41,170 nt of DNA from Bacillota bacterium (GTDB taxonomy: Bacteria > Bacillota > Clostridia > Oscillospirales > Acutalibacteraceae): contig JAEWYE010000092.1 of NCBI GenBank assembly GCA_023458755.1, positions 1 to 41,170 of the forward strand. Reading direction: 5' to 3'. The translations under genes and the position numbers were made by a program. The number at the start of each line of letters is the position of its first letter. The first letter of the stretch is position 1. Below are positions 6,132 through 14,558 of the stretch, in pieces. The notes beneath the pieces were generated by a model. It saw only the letters and a list, made by a program, of their open reading frames with translations, was not told the origin of the DNA and searched no databases.

Positions 6132-7409
6132 TTATTTGATAACATCGACGCCAAGGTACGGGCGTAAAACTTCCGGAACGGTAACACTTCCGTCCGCGTT
6201 TTGGTACTGTTCCACCAATGCTGGAATTACGCGGCTGGTAGCCAGACCGGAAGCATTCAGGGTATGCACAAAGTGAAGCTTTTTGTCCTCTCCCCTATAC
6301 TTTACGTTGCCTCTGCGGGCCTGATAATCTCTGGCGTTAGAAGCAGAACTGACCTCTTTATAAATGCCCATGCTCGGAATCCAGACTTCAATGTCGTAGG
6401 TGCGAGCCATAGAGAAGGAACAGTCACCCGCGGCAAGCTTGCTCAAACGGTAATGAAGTCCAAGCTCCTGTACCAATTTTTCTGCTTTGCCAACCAATTC
6501 CGCAAATGCCTCGTCGGATTTTTCCGGTGCCGTATACTGAACCATTTCCACCTTATTGAACTGATGTCCGCGAATCATACCGCGTTCTTCCGAACGGTAG
6601 CTGCCCGCCTCGCGGCGATAGCAAGGAGTGTAAGCAATATATTTGCGCGGCAAATCTTCCGGCGTTAAAATTTCATCACGGTGCAGATTGACCAAAGCGG
6701 TTTCCGCAGTCGGGAGCATAAATTTTCTATCGTTGCTGGTCGGATTTTCAATCCAGTATACTTCGTCGGTGAACTTTGGGAACTGCCCCGCAACATAACC
6801 GCATTCATAGTTCAGCATGTGCGGCGGCAGGATGAACTCATAGCCGTCGGAAATGTGCTCATTAACAAAGAAATTGAGAAGTGCCCATTCCAGTCTGGAG
6901 CCCCAGCCGCGATAAATCCAAGAACCCGCGCCGGCCAACTTGGCTCCGCGCTGATAGTCGATCATGCCCAGCGCTTCGCACAAATCCACATGATTCTTCG
7001 GCTCAAAATCGAATTTTGGCTGCTCGTTAAAATAATGAACCGGTTTGTTGTTTTCTTTTCCGCCGGCTTCCAAATCTTCATCCGGCATATTTGGAAGAGA
7101 AAGCAGCAAAGTCTTTTGCTTTTCCTCCAGTTCGGAAAGCTCGGCATCGCATTCTTTAATTTTATCGGAAAGGGTTTTCATCTCTATCATAAGCTGAGAA
7201 GCATCTTGTCCCGCCTTTTTAAGCACCGGAATCTGCTTGGTCGCCGCATTCTGTTCTGCCTTCATGGCTTCTACCTTTCCGGTAACTACGCGGCGCTCCT
7301 CATCAAATTTCAGAATGTCATCCACCAAAGCATCCACATCAATACAGCGTTTTTTTGCGCCTGCTTTAATCTGTTCGGGATTGCTACGAATTAATTTAAT
7401 ATCCAGCAT
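6132..7409 (-). CDS. serS: Seryl-tRNA synthetase
   Basis: This class II aminoacyl-tRNA synthetase charges tRNA-Ser (and tRNA-Sec where present) with serine. It has the N-terminal helical tRNA-binding arm (about residues 30-110, Lys/Glu-rich coiled coil), the TAET serine-binding segment, motif 2 with RREAGSYRSEERG, and motif 3 near ARRGNVKYR. At 425 residues it is the family length. The frame is open to 7478, but ATG at 7409 follows AAGAGGAG and begins with MLDIKLIRSNPE, the usual SerRS N-terminus. It lies 83 nt after parB, with an inverted repeat in the gap. There is no room for a T-box leader. Confidence 0.97.
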   Translation of the reverse strand: MLDIKLIRSNPEQIKAGAKKRCIDVDALVDDILKFDEERRVVTGKVEAMKAEQNAATKQIPVLKKAGQDASQLMIEMKTLSDKIKECDAELSELEEKQKTLLLSLPNMPDEDLEAGGKENNKPVHYFNEQPKFDFEPKNHVDLCEALGMIDYQRGAKLAGAGSWIYRGWGSRLEWALLNFFVNEHISDGYEFILPPHMLNYECGYVAGQFPKFTDEVYWIENPTSNDRKFMLPTAETALVNLHRDEILTPEDLPRKYIAYTPCYRREAGSYRSEERGMIRGHQFNKVEMVQYTAPEKSDEAFAELVGKAEKLVQELGLHYRLSKLAAGDCSFSMARTYDIEVWIPSMGIYKEVSSASNARDYQARRGNVKYRGEDKKLHFVHTLNASGLATSRVIPALVEQYQNADGSVTVPEVLRPYLGVDVIK

Positions 7410-7441
7410 TGTTTTGACTCCTCTTAAAATAAATATTCCAA

Positions 7442-7476
7442 GTTTTCCACAATAGAGTACCACTCTTGTGGAAAAC
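7442..7476. repeat. Inverted TTTTCCACA repeat between parB and serS
   Basis: GTTTTCCACAA (7442-7452) and TTGTGGAAAAC (7466-7476) are perfect 11-bp arms. The stem extends through GAGT/ACTC after a 2-nt bulge. It resembles the element at 4014-4048. It may be a terminator-like hairpin for parB or the serS leader, or paired DnaA-box-like sites. Confidence 0.7.
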
Positions 7477-7492
7477 AAATTTTGCGTTTCTT

Positions 7493-8365
7493 TTACTCTT
7501 TGTCCGTTTTAAATTCCAGGCTGCTAATCAGCTCGCTCAAATCCTGTTCGCCATAGAACTCAATTTGCAGGACTCCCTTTGTTTTGCTTCCGTTTATTTG
7601 TACCTTGCGGCCCAAATGCTGATTGAGCGCCAATTGCACTTCATCATAGTATTGAATACGCCTTTTCGCTTTTGGATCCTTTGATTTCATCTGCGAACGC
7701 TCATTGGAAGTTTTCGACATTTTTTCCAGTTCGCGGACCGATACGCCTTGCTCAGAGGCTGCCTTTGCCGCCTTAACCATTTCCTCTTTGCTTGGAAAAC
7801 TCAAGATCGTGCGCGCGTGCCCTGCAGATAGTTTACCCTGATTTACCATTTCCAGTATCTCATCCGGCAAATTCAGCAGGCGTAAGGCATTTGTTACGGT
7901 CGGGCGTGATTTTCCAACAGTCTTGGATACCTCGTCCTGTGTGAAGCCGTATGTGTCAATCAGCATCTGATAACCTTGGGCTTCCTCCAGCGGGGACAAA
8001 TCTTCCCTTTGCAGGTTTTCAATCAGAGCAAGCTCCATTACTTCGCTGTCGGTTAATTCCCGGATAACTGCGGGAACTTCGGTAATGCCTGCCATGCGCG
8101 CTGCGCGCCAACGGCGTTCACCGGCAACAATCTGATAACCGCCGCCCATAAGCGGACGCACAAGCAAAGGCTGCAGCACACCATGCTGCGCAATGGAATC
8201 GGCAAGCTCTGCCAATGCTTCATCGTTAAATTCCTTACGCGGCTGTGTGCGGTTTGGCTCAATCTCGCTCAATTTCAAAGCAACCGCGGTATTTTTATCT
8301 TCTGTATCATTTTCGGCGAAAATGGCATCCAGCCCTTTCCCCAAACCGCCTTTTTTCATTGCCAA
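7493..8365 (-). CDS. parB: Chromosome-partitioning protein ParB (Spo0J)
   Basis: ParB binds parS, loads as a CTP-dependent clamp and spreads; with ParA and SMC it organises and segregates the origin. The 290-residue protein has the N-terminal CTP-binding domain with GERRWRA and ENLQRED, a helix-turn-helix around residues 125-165 with GKSRPTVTNALRLL, and a C-terminal dimerisation domain. Arg in the GKSR position is the form found in parS-specific ParB, unlike the paralogue at 9475. The start is TTG at 8365 (AGGAGGG, 6-nt spacing) or ATG six bases later. It lies 11 nt downstream of parA; two parS sites are nearby. Confidence 0.95.
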   Translation of the reverse strand: MAMKKGGLGKGLDAIFAENDTEDKNTAVALKLSEIEPNRTQPRKEFNDEALAELADSIAQHGVLQPLLVRPLMGGGYQIVAGERRWRAARMAGITEVPAVIRELTDSEVMELALIENLQREDLSPLEEAQGYQMLIDTYGFTQDEVSKTVGKSRPTVTNALRLLNLPDEILEMVNQGKLSAGHARTILSFPSKEEMVKAAKAASEQGVSVRELEKMSKTSNERSQMKSKDPKAKRRIQYYDEVQLALNQHLGRKVQINGSKTKGVLQIEFYGEQDLSELISSLEFKTDKE

Positions 8366-8376
8366 CTCATCCCCTC

Positions 8377-9141
8377 CTATTTGTTTGCTTCAATGATTTC
8401 TTCCGCCAGATCATTATAGGATGTCGCGCCCTTTGAAGTTTTATCAAAATATAGAACCGGCTTGCCAAAACTCGGTGCCTCCGATAAACGCACGGTGCGC
8501 GGAATCACAGTCGCAAAAACTTTGCGTGGAAAATATTTTTTCACTTCATCCACAACCTGTTGTGTCAAATTTAAACGGCCGTCGTACATGGTGAGGAGTA
8601 CCCCCTCAATATCCAACTGCCCGTTATATTGACGCTTCACACGACGCACTGTATTCATTAGCTGGGATAATCCCTCAAGCGCATAATATTCGCACTGAAT
8701 CGGCACCAATAGTGTATCCGCCACACAGAGCGCGTTCGTTGTGATAATTCCAAGCGAAGGCGGGCAGTCAATAAACATATAATCATAGCGGTCGCGCAAA
8801 GGAACCAAGGCGTTTTTTAAAATAGCTTCCCGATGTTCCAATGTGACAAGCTCAATTTCGGCGGCTGCTAAATCCATGCTGGACGGCATCAAATCCAGAT
8901 TCTTAAAGTCGGTGTGAACGGTTACGTCTTCTGCTTTTGCGCTGCCGATTAACACCTCATAAATGGTATTCTTTAATGTTCGGCGGTCAACGCCCAATCC
9001 ACTGGATGAGTTTCCCTGGGGATCAATATCCACCAACAGCGTTTTATATCCTTTTTCACCCATTGTTGCTGCCAGATTTACTGCTGTGGTTGTTTTTCCA
9101 ACTCCGCCTTTTTGATTTGCAATCGCTATAATTTTGCCCAT
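8377..9141 (-). CDS. parA: Chromosome-partitioning ATPase ParA (Soj)
   Basis: The 254-residue protein is a deviant-Walker ATPase: KGGVGKTTT near the N-terminus, and DIDPQGN and FIDCPPSLG farther on. ParA binds DNA non-specifically as an ATP dimer and is stimulated by ParB; in Bacillus it also controls DnaA. ATG at 9141 follows GGGGAGG; longer in-frame starts lack such a site. Promoter at 9211-9239. A TTGTGC/GCACAA hairpin (9155-9172) lies in the leader just before the ribosome-binding site and may affect translation. Confidence 0.96.
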   Translation of the reverse strand: MGKIIAIANQKGGVGKTTTAVNLAATMGEKGYKTLLVDIDPQGNSSSGLGVDRRTLKNTIYEVLIGSAKAEDVTVHTDFKNLDLMPSSMDLAAAEIELVTLEHREAILKNALVPLRDRYDYMFIDCPPSLGIITTNALCVADTLLVPIQCEYYALEGLSQLMNTVRRVKRQYNGQLDIEGVLLTMYDGRLNLTQQVVDEVKKYFPRKVFATVIPRTVRLSEAPSFGKPVLYFDKTSKGATSYNDLAEEIIEANK

Positions 9142-9210
9142 ATCTGCCTCCCCATTGTGCTTTTTCGCACAATTCTGCCCATGATTCATAATCAAAATCG
9201 CAATGAACTT

Positions 9211-9239
9211 ATTATAGCACGCTTTCTGTGTGAGATAAA
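9211..9239 (-). promoter_or_regulatory. Promoter of parA-parB
   Basis: The minus strand has -10 TATAAT (9211-9216) preceded by TGC, an extended -10, and TTTATC at 17-nt spacing as a partial -35 (9234-9239). Confidence 0.65.
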
Positions 9240-9263
9240 GGCTTTTTCTTTTATTTCTGCGAA

Positions 9264-9279
9264 TGTTTCACGTGAAACA
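9264..9279. promoter_or_regulatory. parS site (perfect consensus)
   Basis: TGTTTCACGTGAAACA is a perfect 16-bp palindrome identical to the parS consensus bound by ParB. It lies between parA and noc, about 25 bp upstream of the parA promoter, so ParB loading here could also influence parAB transcription. The rest of 9142-9474 holds the parA promoter and leader hairpin and the noc terminator. Confidence 0.97.
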
Positions 9280-9393
9280 TAATTATTTTCTGCTCTTTCT
9301 GTAAATTGAAGCTGCTTGTATATCTTCCACCGTAAAAGAATCGAATGCTATTCAGCCCATACAGAAGGACGCCGTATCTATCAACAAACGGAA

Positions 9394-9431
9394 GAAAACA
9401 AGCCGAACGATTTCTCGCTCGGCTTGTTTTC
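9394..9431 (-). terminator. Terminator of noc
   Basis: A 13-bp perfect stem (9394-9406 with 9419-9431) containing AAGCCGA/TCGGCTT follows the noc stop codon by about 43 nt and carries T-rich ends on both strands. Confidence 0.8.
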
Positions 9432-9474
9432 TGGGAAATGAATAAGGGAATGGGGTTAATACTTGTAATTAAAG

Positions 9475-10317
9475 TCAGGCAGGTTTTTTGCCTCCCGCTG
9501 CGGCACAGCTCTCTTTTGCTGCTTTTTTCTTTGGAATTCGAACAACACACTCAATATAATCTTCTGTCTCGTTTTTTTGAGTGCTGGCGTTAATTCCTGA
9601 AAGCTTCATTGTTTCAATCGCATGATTGATGGTATTTAAAAAAACACGAATATCCTTTATGATAAAGGTACGTTTGGATTCATTTTTTTTCGAATTTGCG
9701 CTTTCTAAAATACGATCAATCAGTTCATCGGTTTGCTGAACATTTAAAGACCGATCAATAATATCTTTCAATATTTTGTTGCGCAGTGACTCATTTTCAA
9801 TCCGAAGCAGAGCCCGCGCGTGACGTTCCGTTAACCCTGCATCACAGATGGTCTGTCGTTCAGATTGAGAAAGCCGCAGCAGGCGCATCTTATTTGCAAT
9901 GGTCGACTGACTTTTGCCAAGACGCGCCGCTGCTTCTTCCTGTGTAACTCCCCAATTTTCGATTAGCTTTTGTATGCCTTCCGCTTCCTCAAAAAGCTGA
10001 AGATCCTGTCGCTGAAGGTTTTCGAGCATCGCGTAAACGGCTGACTGCTTTTCATCACACGCACAAATAATACACGCAACATTCGCTAAGCCGGCAAGCC
10101 GGCAAGCACGCAGACGTCTCTCCCCTGCAATCAATTCATAATTGCCATCCACTTTTCTTACGGACAGCGGCTGCAAAAGGCCGTTTAACCGTATGCTCTC
10201 GGCAAGCCCGTCCAATTCCTGCTGAGAAAAAGAACGCCGTGGCTGCGATGGGTTTGGCACAATTTTGTCAATGGGTATCTCAACCACTTTTCGTTTTTCC
10301 TGTGGCATGGTAAACAA
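9475..10317 (-). CDS. noc: Nucleoid occlusion protein Noc (ParB paralogue)
   Basis: The 280-residue ParB-family protein has GERRLRACRLA, ENLQRQDL and a helix-turn-helix with GKSQSTIANKMRLL. Published ParB/Noc specificity work links Gln and Lys at these helix positions (GKSQ and ANK) to Noc-type recognition of NBS rather than parS, which supports Noc over a second ParB. Noc binds NBS sites and the membrane and blocks division over the nucleoid. No amphipathic membrane-targeting N-terminus is obvious beyond MFTMPQEKRK. The start is set at TTG 10317, 8 nt after GGAGG; ATG at 10308 is 14 nt beyond the fuller GGAGGTGG. It sits between rsmG and parA as in Bacillus. Confidence 0.88.
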   Translation of the reverse strand: MFTMPQEKRKVVEIPIDKIVPNPSQPRRSFSQQELDGLAESIRLNGLLQPLSVRKVDGNYELIAGERRLRACRLAGLANVACIICACDEKQSAVYAMLENLQRQDLQLFEEAEGIQKLIENWGVTQEEAAARLGKSQSTIANKMRLLRLSQSERQTICDAGLTERHARALLRIENESLRNKILKDIIDRSLNVQQTDELIDRILESANSKKNESKRTFIIKDIRVFLNTINHAIETMKLSGINASTQKNETEDYIECVVRIPKKKAAKESCAAAGGKKPA

Positions 10318-10445
10318 ATGCGCCACCTCCAAGCTGATCCTTATGTTCAGCGGTACAAAATATGTACTAGCTTTATCTAAGAATAGCATGATGACGGCGC
10401 GAGTTCTGTTGAAATATAAGAGCGCAAAAATATATTTTGTGTAAC

Positions 10446-11159
10446 TTAAAGGGGATTTTTTGTGATTTTTAAGCCATGACGAGGGTAAATGTCAGGAGTC
10501 GCCTTCGTTTTCTGGATAACAATCAATGTTCTTCCGCTGCCATCCGGTAAAAAGAATTCCTTCTGCTGACGCAATTCACAACCTAATAGTGCAATGGCTT
10601 TTTGGGCTTGCTGAACTTCTTCCGTACAATTCGGGCCTTTCATAGAAATAAAGGTGCCGCCAATTTTTAGAAATGGCAGACAGTATTCACATAGGAGATT
10701 GAGCGGAGCAACTGCCCGGGCGGTTGCGATATCAAATTTTTCACGCAGTGCCTTTTGCCTTCCGCCTTCTTCCGCGCGGGCATGCAGGAAGGATGCCTCT
10801 ATTTTTAGTTCAGAACAAACCTCTTTCAAAAAAATCAGGCGTTTATTTAGACTGTCTAACAACGTAAGATGCACATCCGGCCGCATAATTTTAATGGGCA
10901 GACCCGGAAATCCCGCACCGGTTCCAACATCAATAATATTTGATTCCGGTTTTATCTCCGCAGCCTGCATCACGGTAAGGCTGTCCAAAAAATGTTTTAC
11001 CGCAACTTCCTTCGGCTCGGTAATCGCGGTAAGATTGATTTTCTCATTCCACTCAACAAGCAGTTCCATATAAGTTTGGAACTTTTGTATTTGATGGGCT
11101 GTAAATGTTAAATCCAGAAGTTTTCCATACTCAGTGAGAATCGGTTCTATGCTATCCAT
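10446..11159 (-). CDS. rsmG: 16S rRNA (guanine-527 N7) methyltransferase RsmG
   Basis: The 237-residue SAM-dependent methyltransferase has motif I VGTGAGFPG and the RsmG-typical FLDSL and ATARAVAPL segments. It methylates G527 (E. coli numbering) of 16S rRNA; loss gives low-level streptomycin resistance in other bacteria. Its ATG overlaps the end of mnmG by 8 nt, with a GAGGAG site inside mnmG, so the two are coupled. The 128-nt gap to noc holds a short palindrome, GTACA/TGTAC, at 10353-10367. Confidence 0.95.
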   Translation of the reverse strand: MDSIEPILTEYGKLLDLTFTAHQIQKFQTYMELLVEWNEKINLTAITEPKEVAVKHFLDSLTVMQAAEIKPESNIIDVGTGAGFPGLPIKIMRPDVHLTLLDSLNKRLIFLKEVCSELKIEASFLHARAEEGGRQKALREKFDIATARAVAPLNLLCEYCLPFLKIGGTFISMKGPNCTEEVQQAQKAIALLGCELRQQKEFFLPDGSGRTLIVIQKTKATPDIYPRHGLKITKNPL

Positions 11160-13047
11160 GTGATTCTTCTCCTCTATTCCGGCTTTCTTTACTCAACCAA
11201 ATCAACAGTACCGAAATATCTGCCGGACTTACGCCGGAGATACGGGAAGCCTGTCCGATATTATTTGGGCGAACCTTTTGCAGTTTTTCCTGTGCTTCTG
11301 TGCGTAAGCCGATAATGGACTTATAATCCACGTCCTTGGGCAGAATACGTTGTTCCAGTCTGCGGATTTCTGCAATTTCGGATTTTTGGCGGCGGATATA
11401 GCCTTCATATTTGACTTCTATTTCCACATTTTCAAACACAGCATCGGGCAAATCCGGTCTGCCGGTATCAATCTCAGTCAGGTTTTTATAATTGAGTTCC
11501 GGTCGACGGATGAGCTCAATTAATCGAACGCCGCTCGCAACCGGAGATGTTTCACGTGAAACAAGCAACTCATTCAGCTTATCCGATGGAGAAATGACCG
11601 TTTTTTTAATACGTTCCAGTTCCAGAATCTTTTGTTCCTGCTTTAGCTTGAAACGCGACCAGCGGTCGTCGTTGATTAGTCCGATATCCCGTCCGATTGG
11701 CGTAAGGCGTTCATCCGCATTGTCCTGACGCAGCACCAAACGGTACTCCGAACGAGAAGTCATCATGCGGTAAGGGTCGGACACTCCCTTTGTAACCAGA
11801 TCATCCACCAAAGTACCAATATAAGAACTGGCGCGGTCAAGAATACAAGGTTCTTTCCCCAGAACTTTACGTGCAGCATTAATGCCGGCAACCAATCCCT
11901 GCGCCGCTGCTTCCTCATATCCGGAACTTCCGTTGAACTGTCCCGCACCGTATAGACCTGGAAAATCCGAAAACTCCAGAGTAGCATTCATTTGCAGCGG
12001 ATCTACACAGTCATACTCGATTGCATAGGCGGAACGCATAATCTGAACCTGTTCCAATCCTTTAATGGAATGATAAAAAGCGAGCTGAACGTCTTCCGGC
12101 AAGCAGGACGACATGCCCTGCAAATACATTTCTTCCGTATCCATTCCGCAAGGTTCAATAAATAGCAGATGCCGTTTCTTATCCGTGAAACGCATGATTT
12201 TATCTTCAATACTCGGGCAGTAGCGAGGACCGACCCCCTCAATTTTACCGCTGTACATAGGGGAACGCCCGATATTTGCCTTTATGATTTTCTTGGTTTC
12301 TTCATTTGTCCATGAGATGTGGCAAACCGCGCGATTTTTACCGGGCGTCAAGGTATCGTATGAAAACGGGGTGATCGGCTCGTCTCCCTCCTGAACCTCT
12401 AAGTCAGAAAAATCAATACTGGAGCGCAGAGCGCGTGCCGGAGTGCCGGTTTTGAAGCGCCGCAGACGCAAACCAAGAGCCTTCAAAGACTGCCCCAGGA
12501 ACGCAGCCGGAAACATGCCGTCCGGACCGCCTTCATAAGTAACATCCCCAACATAAATGCGTCCGCTCAAATAGGTCCCCGTTGCAAGTATTACCGCTTT
12601 AGCGGTGAAAACGGCTTCCATTCTGGTAGTAATCAACCAGTTACCGGAAACGTTTCTGGAAACCGCAATTACCTCAGCCTGCTTTAAGTGAAGATTTGGT
12701 TGAAGCTCCAGCTTATGTTTCATAATTTTCGCGTATTCTCTTCGGTCGATTTGCGCACGCAGAGAGTGGACGGCAGGGCCTTTCCCTAAATTCAGCATCC
12801 TGCTTTGCAGCATTGCGGCATCGGCTGTTCGTCCCATTTCTCCGCCAAGCGCGTCAATCTCACGAACCAAATGTCCCTTTGCGGTTCCTCCAATAGAAGG
12901 ATTACATGGACAATTTCCAACCGCATCCATATTAATTGTAAAAACAGCCGTGCTGCAGCCCAGCCGTGCAGAGGCCAAACCGGCTTCAATTCCGGCATGA
13001 CCAGCACCAATTACAATCACATCATAGCTTCCGGCATCATATTTCAA
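11152..13047 (-). CDS. mnmG: tRNA U34 carboxymethylaminomethyl-modification enzyme MnmG (GidA)
   Basis: This FAD protein works with MnmE to place the cmnm5 group on U34 of tRNAs reading purine-ending codons. The 631-residue sequence begins with a Rossmann GAGHAG motif, contains CNPSIGGTAKGH with the family Cys and a second Cys pair region near PRYCPSIEDK, and ends with the helical tRNA/MnmE-binding domain. The start is TTG at 13047, 8 nt after AGAGGAG. A perfect parS site is embedded in its coding sequence at 11548-11563. Confidence 0.97.
   Translation of the reverse strand: MKYDAGSYDVIVIGAGHAGIEAGLASARLGCSTAVFTINMDAVGNCPCNPSIGGTAKGHLVREIDALGGEMGRTADAAMLQSRMLNLGKGPAVHSLRAQIDRREYAKIMKHKLELQPNLHLKQAEVIAVSRNVSGNWLITTRMEAVFTAKAVILATGTYLSGRIYVGDVTYEGGPDGMFPAAFLGQSLKALGLRLRRFKTGTPARALRSSIDFSDLEVQEGDEPITPFSYDTLTPGKNRAVCHISWTNEETKKIIKANIGRSPMYSGKIEGVGPRYCPSIEDKIMRFTDKKRHLLFIEPCGMDTEEMYLQGMSSCLPEDVQLAFYHSIKGLEQVQIMRSAYAIEYDCVDPLQMNATLEFSDFPGLYGAGQFNGSSGYEEAAAQGLVAGINAARKVLGKEPCILDRASSYIGTLVDDLVTKGVSDPYRMMTSRSEYRLVLRQDNADERLTPIGRDIGLINDDRWSRFKLKQEQKILELERIKKTVISPSDKLNELLVSRETSPVASGVRLIELIRRPELNYKNLTEIDTGRPDLPDAVFENVEIEVKYEGYIRRQKSEIAEIRRLEQRILPKDVDYKSIIGLRTEAQEKLQKVRPNNIGQASRISGVSPADISVLLIWLSKESRNRGEESHG
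11548..11563. promoter_or_regulatory. parS site inside mnmG (perfect consensus)
   Basis: A second exact TGTTTCACGTGAAACA lies in frame within mnmG, where it encodes part of LVSRETS near the C-terminal domain. It is 2.3 kb from the first site. Confidence 0.97.
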
Positions 13048-13095
13048 AAGAAAGACTCCTCTTATGTTAATCTATTCCTACAGCGCTTCTTTTCT

Positions 13096-14484
13096 TTACT
13101 TTCCTACACAAAAATGAGAAAAAACCGAATCAACGACTGCCTCGGTTGCCCGTTCCCCGGTCAGTTCCAGCAGTGCAGAAATGGCGCCGTCAATTGAAAC
13201 GGTAACGGCATCCAATGTAACACCGCTGATTAAAGCATTCAGTGCTTCTTCCACACACTCACCCGCACGTCTGGCAGCATCCCGCTGACGTTCGGTAAAC
13301 AAAATACCGTCTGCCGGGTTTAATTCAGCTGTTTTTAAAACTTCTGCTACTGCGGACTTCAATTCCTGCAAACCTTCACCCGAAAGAGCTGATATATATA
13401 CTATTTGTTTAAAATTAAGACCTATATACTTTTTGTCTATTTTAGGTGGTAAATCACTCTTATTGATGACGGCAATGGCAGGAATAGTTTGTATTGCGTG
13501 GATCAATTCATAATCCTGTTCATTTAACTCCTGAGAGGAGTCGAAAACAGCTAGAATCAATTGGGCGGATTTTACTTTATCCCTCGCACGAATTACTCCG
13601 ATTTGCTCCACCGGATCCTCTGTGCTATGAATTCCGGCTGTATCGGCCAGATTTAAAAGTACATCGCCCAAAAGTATGGTATCCTCCACCACATCACGCG
13701 TTGTGCCGGCATACTGCGTAACGATAGAACGCTCGCATCCCGAAAGAAGGTTCATTAATGTGGATTTCCCCACATTCGGTCTTCCGGCTATCACCGTATT
13801 TACCCCTTCACGAATCGCTTTTCCCGCATCAAACTGGGAAAGAAGGGTATCCACTTCACCTTTTGCAGAAAGCAATGTAGTTTTCAACACTTCGTCATCA
13901 ACCTGTGGAATATCATCCTCCGGGTAATCCGCCCATGCACAAAGATGGGAGGAAGCGCCAATCAAGTCATCCCGAATTTTTTGTATTCGCTTTTCCAGTG
14001 CCCCTTCATGGCCGGCCATTGCGGCTCTGGAAGCTTGTTCCCCTTGTGCGGAAATAAGCTGCATCACGGATTCCGCTTCGGTCAGTCCGATTTTACCGTT
14101 CAGAAATGCTCTGCGGGTAAATTCGCCAGCGGCAGCCGGTACGGCTCCCGCCGCGAAAACCAGCGCAAGCACACGCCGCATCACATATAAGCCGCCGTGA
14201 CAGGAAAGTTCGACAACATCTTCTCCGGTAAAACTGGCGGGAGCCGCAAAAACAAGCGCGACGGCCTCATCAATTTTTTGCTTTTGATCATAGATATACC
14301 CGTACAATGCGGTATAACCGGAAGCATCCTTTAAGGTTTTGCCGTGCGCACCTCGAAAAACTCGATCCGAAATTTCACGCGATTCCGGCCCGGAAACACG
14401 AATAATACCAATTCCGCCCGGTGCCTGTGCTGTTGAAATCGCGGCGATTGTAGTAGTGCTTACTCTATAGTCATTTTCTGGCAT
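13096..14484 (-). CDS. mnmE: tRNA modification GTPase MnmE (TrmE)
   Basis: The 462-residue GTPase forms the MnmEG complex with MnmG and supplies the formyl-THF-dependent carbon. It has an N-terminal folate-binding domain (IAAISTAQAPGGIGIIR), a central G domain inserted in helices with G1 GRPNVGKS, G3 DTAG and G4 NKSD, and the C-terminal FCVGK whose Cys is the conserved C(I/L/V)GK. ATG at 14484 follows TGAGG; the frame is open 22 codons further without a site. It lies 48 nt upstream of mnmG. Confidence 0.97.
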   Translation of the reverse strand: MPENDYRVSTTTIAAISTAQAPGGIGIIRVSGPESREISDRVFRGAHGKTLKDASGYTALYGYIYDQKQKIDEAVALVFAAPASFTGEDVVELSCHGGLYVMRRVLALVFAAGAVPAAAGEFTRRAFLNGKIGLTEAESVMQLISAQGEQASRAAMAGHEGALEKRIQKIRDDLIGASSHLCAWADYPEDDIPQVDDEVLKTTLLSAKGEVDTLLSQFDAGKAIREGVNTVIAGRPNVGKSTLMNLLSGCERSIVTQYAGTTRDVVEDTILLGDVLLNLADTAGIHSTEDPVEQIGVIRARDKVKSAQLILAVFDSSQELNEQDYELIHAIQTIPAIAVINKSDLPPKIDKKYIGLNFKQIVYISALSGEGLQELKSAVAEVLKTAELNPADGILFTERQRDAARRAGECVEEALNALISGVTLDAVTVSIDGAISALLELTGERATEAVVDSVFSHFCVGK

Positions 14485-14558
14485 AAAAAATACCTCATAT
14501 AAAAAAATGAAAAAGAGCAGCTCGTTTCCGAACCGCCCTTTCCGTAACAAATTATGGC

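Noticed and set aside
6681..7394. A 237-codon plus-strand frame opposite serS
   Set aside because: Antisense shadow of serS without family features or a start signal.
7410..7492. A T-box leader for serS, since GAGTGGTACTC resembles the T-box core
   Set aside because: The gap of 83 nt cannot hold stem I, a specifier loop and a terminator; the match is part of a simple inverted repeat.
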